This document shows positions 1 to 6,612 of a stretch of DNA of 6,981 nucleotides, piece after piece (position 1 is the first letter of the stretch; every line of letters starts with the position of its first letter). Below the pieces are notes generated by a model. That model ran no database searches. It was not told where the DNA came from and worked only from the letters and a program-made list of their open reading frames with translations. The position numbers were made by a program, and so were the translations under genes. Source of the stretch: Bacteroidales bacterium (GTDB lineage Bacteria > Bacteroidota > Bacteroidia > Bacteroidales > Azobacteroidaceae); NCBI GenBank assembly GCA_020860885.1, contig JAJBTS010000104.1:1-6981 (forward strand), written 5' to 3'.

Positions 1-30
1 GCCTTTAAGAATTCAGAAGGTCAATAATGA

Positions 31-51
31 ACAAAATTAAGTTAATTTTGT
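31..51. repeat. 21-bp perfect palindrome in the intergenic region left of trmD
   Basis: The arms ACAAAATTAA and TTAATTTTGT are exact reverse complements around a single central G at position 41. Because of the symmetry, each strand carries one TAATTTTG, which fits the Bacteroidetes -7 box TAnnTTTG. Only the leftward copy also has a well-placed upstream TTTG. A one-base centre makes this look more like a protein-binding site or overlapping promoter elements than an RNA hairpin. The site is pure AT apart from three G/C positions, so a chance origin cannot be excluded. Confidence 0.6.
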
Positions 52-62
52 AAATAGACAAA
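32..62 (-). promoter_or_regulatory. Predicted leftward Bacteroidetes-type promoter
   Basis: Read on the minus strand, TTTG (positions 62 to 59) is followed after 19 bases by TAATTTTG (39 to 32). This matches the known Bacteroides housekeeping promoter pattern of TTTG near -33 and TAnnTTTG near -7. Transcription would start near position 25 and leave the window, so it would serve a gene beyond the left edge that lies downstream of trmD on the same strand. The -7 box is half of the 21-bp palindrome, so a repressor bound there would compete with polymerase; that part is inference. Confidence 0.5.
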
Positions 63-99
63 ACAAATGTAAACGAAATCAAAGATTATTTAATTTCGT
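59..99 (-). terminator. Possible weak terminator after trmD
   Basis: About 36 bases past the trmD stop, the minus strand has a 7-bp inverted repeat, ACGAAAT (99-93) and ATTTCGT (79-73), around a 13-base loop. A T-rich run down to position 59 follows. The stem is short and AT-rich. A second repeat, AAGATT at 82-87 with AATCTT at 105-110, interleaves with it, so the two stems could not form as simple hairpins together. Either may be chance in such AT-rich DNA. Confidence 0.25.
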
Positions 100-134
100 A
101 ACAGAATCTTAATATTTTAGAGTAAAAGAATAGT

Positions 135-809
135 TTAATCTAATAAATCAGGTCTTAATTGGCGGGTTCTTTCGAGAGATTGTTGGAATTCCCACTCTCT
201 GATTTTTGCTTCATGGCCGGAAAGAAGTATTTCAGGTACCTGCCATCCTTTATAATCGGCAGGACGGGTATACACGGGAGGAGCTAAAAGATTGTCCTGA
301 AAAGAATCAGATAGGGCAGATTGTTCGTCTCCTATAGCTCCCGGTAATAGACGGACTATAGCATCCGACATAACTGCTGCCGCCAACTCACCTCCGGTCA
401 GGACGTAATCGCCTATGGATATTTCGCGTGTAATCAAATGTTCGCGGATACGGTAGTCTATACCTTTATAGTGTCCGCAAAGGATAATGAGGTTTTCATA
501 TAAAGATAATTGATTTGCTATGGGTTGATTGAATTTCTCTCCATCGGGTGAGGTATAGATAATTTCGTCGTAATCCCGTTGTTCTTTCAAAGAAGAGATG
601 GCCCGGTCGATAGGTTCACATTGCAAAACCATTCCGGCTTGTCCTCCGAAAGGATAGTCATCCACTTTTCGATGCTTGTCTACGGAATAATCTCTCAGAT
701 TATGAATCTGTATTTTTACCAGACCTTTTTCCTGAGCTCTTTTCAAAATAGACTGGTTCAACGGGCCTGTAAGTATTTCGGGAATTACAGTAATTATATC
801 TATTCTCAT
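135..809 (-). CDS. trmD: tRNA (guanine-N1-)-methyltransferase TrmD
   Basis: This cytoplasmic SPOUT-class enzyme methylates N1 of G37, next to the anticodon, in tRNAs reading CNN-type codons, using S-adenosylmethionine; the mark prevents +1 frameshifting. I number from the ATG at 809, giving 224 residues starting [11 protein letters not shown], the usual TrmD opening. A TTG one codon upstream (812) extends the frame, but ATG is the better start. Family motifs are present: DDYPFGG (50-56), [10 protein letters not shown] (111-120), [15 protein letters not shown] (130-144), DSF (168-170), YTRP (180-183), [10 protein letters not shown] (191-200) and a closing [12 protein letters not shown]. The trefoil-knot SAM site corresponds to about 80-145. 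D168 and R153 match the catalytic Asp169 and Arg154 of the E. coli enzyme. It is somewhat shorter than the E. coli protein, at the C-terminus. It lies 32 bp downstream of the small membrane-protein gene and is probably cotranscribed with it. The rpsP-rimM-rplS neighbours typical of proteobacteria are not seen on the visible side. Confidence 0.97.
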   Translation of the reverse strand: MRIDIITVIPEILTGPLNQSILKRAQEKGLVKIQIHNLRDYSVDKHRKVDDYPFGGQAGMVLQCEPIDRAISSLKEQRDYDEIIYTSPDGEKFNQPIANQLSLYENLIILCGHYKGIDYRIREHLITREISIGDYVLTGGELAAAVMSDAIVRLLPGAIGDEQSALSDSFQDNLLAPPVYTRPADYKGWQVPEILLSGHEAKIREWEFQQSLERTRQLRPDLLD

Positions 810-827
810 CAATTCGTAATTATATCT
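790..827 (-). repeat. 12-bp direct repeat flanking the trmD start codon
   Basis: On the minus strand AGATATAATTAC occurs at 827-816, just upstream of the trmD ATG, and again at 801-790 inside its codons 3-7. The offset is 26 bp, so the copies are out of frame with one another. The downstream copy is coding and runs into a 13-bp palindrome, AATTACAGTAATT (783-795). A slipped duplication or chance in AT-rich DNA are both possible. Confidence 0.55.
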
Positions 828-841
828 GTTTCTGTATTTTA

Positions 842-1270
842 TTAAGGATAAGATTCCTGACGAGGTTTAAGACTTATGATGCTGTCTACTACATATTTAC
901 TGTTGCCTCTCCAGGGCAATGCACCGAGATATTCTTTGTAGTGAAGGTCTACTTCATATCCGCCGGAATGCATTAATTCTTCAGCAATAGTTTTATCTGC
1001 TACGGAAAATTCAAATTCGTTTGATTGTATAGAACCACCTACGTTGCCGGAACGTAATCCTGCTTGTATTAGTTTGCCTTCATAGGTCTTAAATATATAG
1101 CCTTTGTACACGACGTAATTCAACTGCCCGTTTTTTACTCCCTCACCCCATACAAAATAAAATTTCACATAGACGAAAACAGCTAAAGCTACGATAACAA
1201 TGCCAATAATGATTGCAAGCCACTTTTTCCTATTTCCCGAATTTTTCTTTACTTGGTCGTCTGTTTCCAT
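842..1270 (-). CDS. Small single-helix membrane protein of unknown function
   Basis: This is a 142-residue protein with a clear layout: a short polar, basic N-terminus (1-16, ending GNRKK), one hydrophobic helix at about 17-41, then a soluble domain of about 100 residues. The uncleaved helix and the cytosolic-looking basic N-tail suggest an N-in/C-out anchor with the domain in the periplasm. Possibly conserved blocks in that domain are [11 protein letters not shown] (55-65), VDLHYKEY (107-114) and [11 protein letters not shown] (118-128). It has no cysteine in the domain and no catalytic motif that I recognise. From memory, similar proteins are common in Bacteroidetes and some carry the name 6-phosphogluconate dehydrogenase; nothing here supports that name, because there is no NADP-binding Rossmann motif and the protein is far too short. 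It starts at ATG 1270, without a Shine-Dalgarno, and is the first gene of a leftward pair with trmD. It is divergent from dsbD. The CDS is very probably real; the function is unknown. Confidence 0.85.
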   Translation of the reverse strand: METDDQVKKNSGNRKKWLAIIIGIVIVALAVFVYVKFYFVWGEGVKNGQLNYVVYKGYIFKTYEGKLIQAGLRSGNVGGSIQSNEFEFSVADKTIAEELMHSGGYEVDLHYKEYLGALPWRGNSKYVVDSIISLKPRQESYP

Positions 1271-1291
1271 ATTTAATTGATTAATCTTTTA

Positions 1292-1299
1292 TATATTTG
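1292..1299 (+). promoter_or_regulatory. Candidate -7 box for dsbD-mazG
   Basis: TATATTTG is an exact match to the Bacteroidetes -7 pattern TAnnTTTG and lies 23 bases before the dsbD ATG, implying a very short leader. No TTTG stands 17-23 bases upstream, so the -33 element is missing or degenerate. Confidence 0.4.
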
Positions 1300-1304
1300 C
1301 AATT

Positions 1305-1312
1305 AAAATATA
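1305..1312 (-). promoter_or_regulatory. Weak candidate -7 box for the small membrane protein and trmD
   Basis: On the minus strand TATATTTT fits TAnnTTTG except for the last base. It lies 34 bases upstream of the ATG at 1270. I see no matching -33 TTTG. It forms an inverted repeat (TATATTT and AAATATA, 7-base spacer) with the rightward box at 1292-1299, so the two divergent promoters would overlap. Confidence 0.25.
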
Positions 1313-1322
1313 CAAGATAGTT

Positions 1323-3371
1323 ATGTTTAAGCGGGTATACTTTCTAATTATCTCACTTTTCCTTTATTCATTATCATTTGCCCAAATTCAGGAACCTGTT
1401 AAATGGAACTATTCCATCAATGAAAAAGGCGATATCGTATTTAATGCATCTATTGATAATGACTGGCATCTTTATACATTAGATATGCCTCCCGGCGGGC
1501 CTCTTCCGACCACTTTTATATTTGAAAATCTGAAAGGAGTCGAATTGGTTGACAAAGTTACAACTCTTACCGGAATAACAACAGAATTTGATGATTTGTT
1601 TGGTATGAATGTTAGCTGGTATAAAGAAAATCCCAGCTTTACCCAGCGTATCAAGGTTACTAATCCGAATGAATTCCTGATTGAAGGATACATTGATTAT
1701 ATGACTTGTAATGATGAATTCTGTATTCCCGGGAAGGAGGAATTTTCATTAAGCAAACAGAATTTGCCTGCTTCTCTGCTTGCTATAAGGCCTGCTAAAG
1801 AAACTCAGTCGCGAGATGAGAAGAAAACGACGCAAGAGGAAATCATCACAGACGATTCTGCAACTGAAAATAATGTGATTCCTGATACCTTGATAACTTC
1901 TGCCGGAAATCAGATGGAGACTGATTTCTGGAAGCCGGTAATTAGTGAATTGAACAACTATGGAGAAGGAGCGGATGAAACAGATAAATCCTGGTTAACT
2001 ATTTTTCTTTTGTGTTTCGGTGGAGGATTGATTGCCTTGCTTACTCCGTGTGTATGGCCTATAATACCTATGACTGTTAGTTTCTTTTTGAAACGATCAA
2101 AGACAAACCGAAAAAAAGCGATAGCCGATGCGGCTACTTACGGATTATCAATCATTGTAATTTATCTGGTTTTAGGTTTATTGATTACGATGATTTTTGG
2201 AGCCAGTGCCCTTAATCAGCTTTCTACCAGTGCACTGTTTAACCTGATTTTTTTCGGGTTGCTGGTAGTATTTGCTATTTCTTTTTTCGGTGCTTTCGAA
2301 CTAACATTACCTCAATCCTGGGCAAATAAAATGGATAGTAAAGCGGAATCTACCAGTGGACTACTCAGTATTTTCTTTATGGCCTTTACTCTGGTACTGG
2401 TATCTTTCTCTTGTACGGGACCTATTATCGGAGGATTGCTGGTTCAGGCAGCCAGTATGGGAAGTATTGTCGGTCCGGCAGTGGGAATGTTTGGTTTCGG
2501 TCTGGCCTTAGCAATTCCTTTTGCTTTTTTCGCGGTATTTCCTTCTCTGCTACAAAATCTTCCCAAATCCGGAGGATGGTTAAATTCAGTAAAAGTAGTT
2601 TTGGGCTTTCTGGAACTGGCTTTGGCATTGAAATTCTTGTCTGTAGCTGACTTGGCTTATGGATGGAGGATTTTAGACCGGGAAGTTTTTCTGGTTTTAT
2701 GGATCGTTATATTTACATTATTAGGCTTTTATTTATTGGGTAAAATCAAATTTCCACACGATAGCGAGCTTAAAAGTGTTTCCGTTACCCGGTTATTTTT
2801 AGCCATAGCTTCTTTTGCTTTTGCTGTTTATATGATTCCCGGGTTGTGGGGTGCTCCTCTGAAAGCGATTAGCGCTTTTCCTCCTCCTCTGTATACCCAG
2901 GATTTTAATTTATATAATGGAGAAGTGCATCCTCAATTCTACGATTATGAAGAAGGTATGGAATATGCACAGAAACATAATAAACCTGTTTTAATTGACT
3001 TTACCGGGTATGCATGTGTCAATTGCCGGGAAATGGAGGCCTCGGTATGGTCGGATCCCCGGGTAAAAGGAATTATCGATAACAATTATGTTCTTATATC
3101 TTTATATGTGGATGATAAGACCAGACTTCCGGAAACAATAGAAGTGGAAGAATATGGAAAAATCAGTAAATTGAGAACAATAGGGGATAAATGGAGCTAT
3201 TTGCAACGCCTGAAATTCGGAGCGAATGCACAGCCTTATTACGTTTTGCTTGATAATCAAGGAATGCCGATAGGACCTTGGAGAGCGTATGATAAAGATA
3301 TAGAAGAATACATAAAATTTCTCGAAGAGGGTCTCAGAACTTACGAATTAAGAGTTAAAAATAATAATTAA
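1323..3371 (+). CDS. dsbD: Thiol:disulfide interchange protein DsbD
   Basis: DsbD carries electrons from cytoplasmic thioredoxin across the inner membrane to periplasmic thiol partners such as disulfide isomerases and cytochrome c maturation factors. All three modules are present in 682 residues. Residues 1-20 are a signal peptide (cut predicted at SFA|Q). The N-terminal periplasmic domain (about 22-145) has the cysteine pair C129/C134 in TCNDEFCIP. An acidic, low-complexity linker spans about 150-222. The membrane domain (about 224-508) has roughly eight helices and the redox cysteines C243 (LLTPCVWPIIP) and C364 (SFSCTGP), 121 residues apart as against 122 in E. coli (C163/C285). The C-terminal thioredoxin domain (about 530-675) has C565-V-N-C568 and a likely cis-proline at P638 (AQPYYV). 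It is longer than E. coli DsbD (565), partly through the linker. The N-domain cysteines are one residue closer than E. coli C103/C109. It starts at ATG 1323 with no Shine-Dalgarno. The stop codon overlaps the mazG start by one base, so the two are probably coupled in translation. Confidence 0.96.
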   Translation: MFKRVYFLIISLFLYSLSFAQIQEPVKWNYSINEKGDIVFNASIDNDWHLYTLDMPPGGPLPTTFIFENLKGVELVDKVTTLTGITTEFDDLFGMNVSWYKENPSFTQRIKVTNPNEFLIEGYIDYMTCNDEFCIPGKEEFSLSKQNLPASLLAIRPAKETQSRDEKKTTQEEIITDDSATENNVIPDTLITSAGNQMETDFWKPVISELNNYGEGADETDKSWLTIFLLCFGGGLIALLTPCVWPIIPMTVSFFLKRSKTNRKKAIADAATYGLSIIVIYLVLGLLITMIFGASALNQLSTSALFNLIFFGLLVVFAISFFGAFELTLPQSWANKMDSKAESTSGLLSIFFMAFTLVLVSFSCTGPIIGGLLVQAASMGSIVGPAVGMFGFGLALAIPFAFFAVFPSLLQNLPKSGGWLNSVKVVLGFLELALALKFLSVADLAYGWRILDREVFLVLWIVIFTLLGFYLLGKIKFPHDSELKSVSVTRLFLAIASFAFAVYMIPGLWGAPLKAISAFPPPLYTQDFNLYNGEVHPQFYDYEEGMEYAQKHNKPVLIDFTGYACVNCREMEASVWSDPRVKGIIDNNYVLISLYVDDKTRLPETIEVEEYGKISKLRTIGDKWSYLQRLKFGANAQPYYVLLDNQGMPIGPWRAYDKDIEEYIKFLEEGLRTYELRVKNNN

Positions 3372-4159
3372 TGCATACAAGAGAAGATAAAATGCAGGCT
3401 TTTGGCCGCTTATTAGATATATTGGATGAATTGAGAGAAAAATGTCCGTGGGATAAAAAACAAACCAACGAAAGTTTACGCACCAATACCATTGAAGAAG
3501 TGTATGAGTTGTGTGAAGCCATCATAAAAAAAGAGAGTTCTTCAGTAATGAAAGAGCTGGGAGATGTTCTTTTGCATATTATTTTTTATGCTAAAATAGC
3601 TGAAGAGAAGAAACAGTTTGATATAGCAGATGTTTGTAATGCATTGTGCGACAAACTGATCTTTCGGCATCCGCATGTTTTTGGCACTACGGAAGCTGAA
3701 ACTGCCGGTCAGGTAGAGTTGAACTGGGAACAAATCAAACTGAAAGAAAAAGGAGGTAATAAAACCGTTTTAGAAGGAGTGCCTGCTTCTCTTCCTTCCA
3801 TCGCTAAAGCTCATCGTATACAGGATAAGGCTCGTAATTCCGGTTTTGACTGGAACCAAAAGGAGGATGTATGGGAGAAAGTTCAGGAAGAAATGAATGA
3901 ACTGAAAACCGAGATAGCTTCTTTGGATAAAGATAAGATGGAAGGGGAATTCGGTGATCTGTTTTTTAGTCTGATCAATGCTGCCCGTTTGTATAAGATT
4001 AATCCGGATAATGCTCTGGAACGTACCAATCAAAAATTTATCTTTCGTTTCAATTATATGGAACAAAAAGCAAAAGAGCAGGGAAAATCTTTACAAGATA
4101 TGACCCTGAATGAAATGGAAGTGTTGTGGCAAGAAGCTAAAACCATAAATGGTAAGTAA
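3371..4159 (+). CDS. mazG: Nucleoside triphosphate pyrophosphohydrolase MazG
   Basis: MazG hydrolyses (d)NTPs to the monophosphate and pyrophosphate in the cytoplasm, as nucleotide-pool cleaning; in E. coli it has also been linked to lowering ppGpp. The protein is 262 residues, against 263 in E. coli, with both tandem MazG domains. Domain 1 has CPWDKKQT (25-32), the metal-binding helices IEEVYE (41-46) and ELGD (62-65), RHPHVF (99-104) and WEQIK (119-123). Domain 2 has GFDW (158-161), EEMNEL (173-178), EFGDLFF (193-199) and a conserved C-terminal block, NALERTNQKFIFRF (214-227). The metal-ligand acidic residues (ExxE and ExxD) look intact in both halves, so the enzyme should be active. ATG 3371 shares its A with the dsbD stop (TAATG), favouring translational coupling. 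An internal ATG at codon 8 is an alternative start. No mazE or mazF neighbours are present, so this is the housekeeping enzyme and not part of a toxin-antitoxin locus. Confidence 0.96.
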   Translation: MHTREDKMQAFGRLLDILDELREKCPWDKKQTNESLRTNTIEEVYELCEAIIKKESSSVMKELGDVLLHIIFYAKIAEEKKQFDIADVCNALCDKLIFRHPHVFGTTEAETAGQVELNWEQIKLKEKGGNKTVLEGVPASLPSIAKAHRIQDKARNSGFDWNQKEDVWEKVQEEMNELKTEIASLDKDKMEGEFGDLFFSLINAARLYKINPDNALERTNQKFIFRFNYMEQKAKEQGKSLQDMTLNEMEVLWQEAKTINGK

Positions 4160-4174
4160 AAAGAGAACTTTTTA
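4157..4174. terminator. Hairpin covering both convergent stop codons
   Basis: TAAAAAG and CTTTTTA form a perfect 7-bp inverted repeat around an AGAA loop. The first three bases are the mazG stop TAA, and the last three, read on the other strand, are the GH3 stop TAA. Each strand ends the stem in a T run, so it could end transcription from both sides. The stem has only one G-C pair, so as an intrinsic terminator it is weak. The whole intergenic gap is 12 bp. Confidence 0.4.
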
Positions 4175-6556
4175 TACACCACCTTCTTCAACATAGATTT
4201 TTTCCTCAAATAAAATATTTTCGGAAGAATTTCCTATCATAAGGGTAAACGTTCCGGGTTCGACAAGGAACTGATTTTCTTTATTCCACAATCCCAGATG
4301 TTCCGGAGTAAGGACAAAAGTAACTGTCTTTTCTTCACCCGGAGATAGGGATACACGTTCGAACCCTCTTAAAGCTTTATCGTAAGTAGTTACGCTACTC
4401 ACATCATCCCGGATATATAATTGTACCACTTCGTCGCCTGGTTGGAGACCTGTATTTTTTACTTTCACCTCAACAGACAGCTTTTCATTCGGTAGAAGGG
4501 TGTTTTTCGACAACACTAGGTCTTTTATTTCGAATGTGGTATAGCTTAATCCATAGCCAAAAGGATAAAGGGCACCATTCACCCGGACCGTTCCTTCGGA
4601 ATCAGAGCCCGGTTTGAAAGGGAATGCAAAAGGAATTTGCCCTACGGATTTCGGAAACGTTACAGCAAGTTTCCCTCCGGGGTTGTGATCTCCGAATAGC
4701 ACCTGAGCAGCAGCAGGACCCATAAATTCTCCGGGAAACCAACCATGTATTATCGCGGGTATATGTTTATCAGCCCAATTAATAGTAGCAACTCTTCCGT
4801 CAATTAGTAATAAGACAATAGGTGTACCTGTAGCATAAACAGCTTCCAATAATTGTTGCTGACGCCCCATAAGGTTTAGATCCGTTCGGGAAAAACCTTC
4901 CCGGACTGTTTTTTCGTTCCCTCCCAAAACTAAGATTGCTACCTCAGACTGTTTAGCCAATGTCACAGCGTCATCGAGTTGTTTTTGTTCTTCTTTATCC
5001 AGAGGAACAGAGTATAATTCACTTTCCGGAAAGTATTTGTCAATAATATCACAACCTTTGGAATATTGGACGTCTGCGTTGGGCAGGTATTCTTTAATGC
5101 CTTTGTAGATACTTTGTATTGGAGCATTAGCAGGTCCGTAGCGGCAAATAAGGTTTTTTACTTCATCGGCATTAGGCCCGATTACGGCAATCTTTTTTAA
5201 GTTTTTGGATAACAGAAGAAGATTGTTTTCATTTTTAAGCAAAACAAATGATTGTATTGCTGCCTGCATAGCTATTTCCTGATGTTCCGGATTATGCACG
5301 ATCTTTTCTACTTCCGTTTTATCGCCTTTGTAAGGATTATCAAATAGTCCTAACAGAAATTTGATACGTAAAACATCCCGAACTCTGGAATTGATGGTTT
5401 CTATGGATACCTTTCTCTCTTGAATGGCTTTGCGCAATGGCAGAATAAAATGCTCTGGTAAAGTAAAATTGGTTCTAACGTTCAATCCGGCATTGACGGC
5501 TTGAGTTACCATCTCGACAGAATCGTTGGCTACCCGGTGTTTCGACATCAGGAATTCAACAGCTTCACTGTCGGAAACGACATAACCGGAGAAACCATAT
5601 TCGCCACGGAGTATTTCGGTAAGAAAATGATAATTCCCGGTAATAGGAATTCCGTCATAATCATTATAAGAGCTCATAACCCCTAAAGCGCCACCTTCCA
5701 CAAAGGCTTTCCGGAAAGGTTCTAAATATAAAGTTCTCATTTCACGCGGTGCCACATGGGGATCGGTATGTGTACCCTCATCTCTACCTCCTACAGGTAT
5801 GGAGTAAACCGCAAAATGTTTCGGAGTAGAAATAAGCTCATGGCTTTGGAGTCCTTTAATCATCTGCAAACCTAATTCCCCGGCATGAAATGGATCTTCC
5901 CCATAGGTTTCAACTACTCTTCCCCAGCGGGGATCCCGGGCAATATCTAGTATGGGAGAATAGATATTGGTATATCCCAGAGCAATAGCTTCCCTGGCTG
6001 TGACTTCTGCAATTTTAGCTATTAAATCTCTGTTCCAGCTGGCTCCTTGTCCGCATTGGGCCGGAAACATGGTTGCCCGGTCGTGACATAAGCCTCTGAT
6101 ACCTTCGTTGCTGAAGTCAACGGGAATTCCCAAACGCGTTTCTTCCACAAACCAACGTTGTATGGTTTGACGGTTATCAATACTATTAATCCAGGGAAAA
6201 GATAAGGAAGACCGGAATTTTCCTAATCCGTTTGCCTGTTCGTCTATATTCGCAATTCCATCTTTCCAAACTTCTTTCTTCCAGTCCGGAGTCGGTAATG
6301 AATCTTTTAATACTCTTCCCGAACCGTACAGTGTTGCCATCTGGCAGGTCTTTTCTTCTATCGTCATTTGAGATAAAAGATTTTCTATCCTTTGTTCCAT
6401 GGGGGCGTTTGGATCTTCATAGATATCTTTAATTCCATTTTTATTAAAGTCTATCCATCCGTCTTTGTATATATCCAGAGAATTTTGAGCGAAAGAAAAA
6501 TAAATTCCTATCAGAGACAGATATAGGGTAATAAGGATTTTTAATAGGATTTTCAT
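4172..6556 (-). CDS. Secreted glycoside hydrolase family 3 beta-glycosidase (BglX-like)
   Basis: This is a retaining exo-acting GH3 enzyme that releases terminal, usually beta-linked glucose or xylose from glycosides; the exact substrate cannot be read from sequence. It has 794 residues. A signal peptide at 1-23 (cut near SFA|Q) has no lipobox cysteine, so it is probably periplasmic. An EF-hand-like loop (D36 to E47) precedes the catalytic TIM barrel (about 52-405), which holds TPKHF (244-248), DPRWGR (208-213) and the nucleophile D329 in GYVVSDSEAVEF. The alpha/beta sandwich (about 430-640) carries the likely acid/base E553 in TVREGFSRTDLNL. The segment PFGYGLSYTTF (665-675) leads into a C-terminal fibronectin III-like domain (about 680-775). 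The core is complete. Most BglX-type proteins have SDW or SDY at the nucleophile; here it is SDS. It starts at ATG 6556. The 56 bp upstream show no promoter matching TAnnTTTG (best TATTTTTA at 6584-6577), so it may be cotranscribed with the barrel-protein gene upstream. No SusC/SusD genes are visible. Confidence 0.93.
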   Translation of the reverse strand: MKILLKILITLYLSLIGIYFSFAQNSLDIYKDGWIDFNKNGIKDIYEDPNAPMEQRIENLLSQMTIEEKTCQMATLYGSGRVLKDSLPTPDWKKEVWKDGIANIDEQANGLGKFRSSLSFPWINSIDNRQTIQRWFVEETRLGIPVDFSNEGIRGLCHDRATMFPAQCGQGASWNRDLIAKIAEVTAREAIALGYTNIYSPILDIARDPRWGRVVETYGEDPFHAGELGLQMIKGLQSHELISTPKHFAVYSIPVGGRDEGTHTDPHVAPREMRTLYLEPFRKAFVEGGALGVMSSYNDYDGIPITGNYHFLTEILRGEYGFSGYVVSDSEAVEFLMSKHRVANDSVEMVTQAVNAGLNVRTNFTLPEHFILPLRKAIQERKVSIETINSRVRDVLRIKFLLGLFDNPYKGDKTEVEKIVHNPEHQEIAMQAAIQSFVLLKNENNLLLLSKNLKKIAVIGPNADEVKNLICRYGPANAPIQSIYKGIKEYLPNADVQYSKGCDIIDKYFPESELYSVPLDKEEQKQLDDAVTLAKQSEVAILVLGGNEKTVREGFSRTDLNLMGRQQQLLEAVYATGTPIVLLLIDGRVATINWADKHIPAIIHGWFPGEFMGPAAAQVLFGDHNPGGKLAVTFPKSVGQIPFAFPFKPGSDSEGTVRVNGALYPFGYGLSYTTFEIKDLVLSKNTLLPNEKLSVEVKVKNTGLQPGDEVVQLYIRDDVSSVTTYDKALRGFERVSLSPGEEKTVTFVLTPEHLGLWNKENQFLVEPGTFTLMIGNSSENILFEEKIYVEEGGV

Positions 6557-6612
6557 GGTAAGTAATATTTAGCCGTTAAAAATACATAAAAATAACGATA
6601 GTCAGAAATGCT

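Noticed and set aside
73..110. Interleaved inverted repeats (73-79 with 93-99, 82-87 with 105-110) as a pseudoknot or structured RNA
   Set aside because: The stems are 6-7 bp and AT-rich in very AT-rich DNA, where such pairings are expected by chance; kept only as a weak terminator candidate.
579..845. 88-residue open frame antisense to trmD
   Set aside because: It overlaps the conserved N-terminal part of TrmD, and its composition looks like a reverse-strand shadow.
2411..2650. Open frames on both strands within the dsbD membrane region
   Set aside because: Both are out-of-frame readings of codons for conserved DsbD helices; neither has a plausible product.
3053..3065. GGATCCCCGGGTA, identical to part of a common cloning-vector polylinker
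   Set aside because: It encodes SDPRV in the conserved stretch after the CVNC motif of DsbD, and the reading frame continues normally on both sides, so it is native sequence.
3770..4066. 98-residue open frame antisense to mazG
   Set aside because: It lies wholly within the conserved mazG gene, has no recognisable domain and no promoter or leader of its own.
3371..4159. mazG as part of a toxin-antitoxin system
   Set aside because: No mazE- or mazF-like gene lies on either side; the neighbours are dsbD and a glycosidase, and the protein is the full tandem-domain housekeeping form.
5929..5940. GGGGATCCCGGG, a GC-rich restriction-site-like stretch
   Set aside because: It encodes the conserved DPRW part of the DPRWGR motif of the GH3 barrel on the minus strand.
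4172..6556. The GH3 gene as part of a polysaccharide utilisation locus
   Set aside because: No SusC, SusD, sensor-regulator or other glycan-degrading gene is visible in the window; the neighbours are housekeeping genes.
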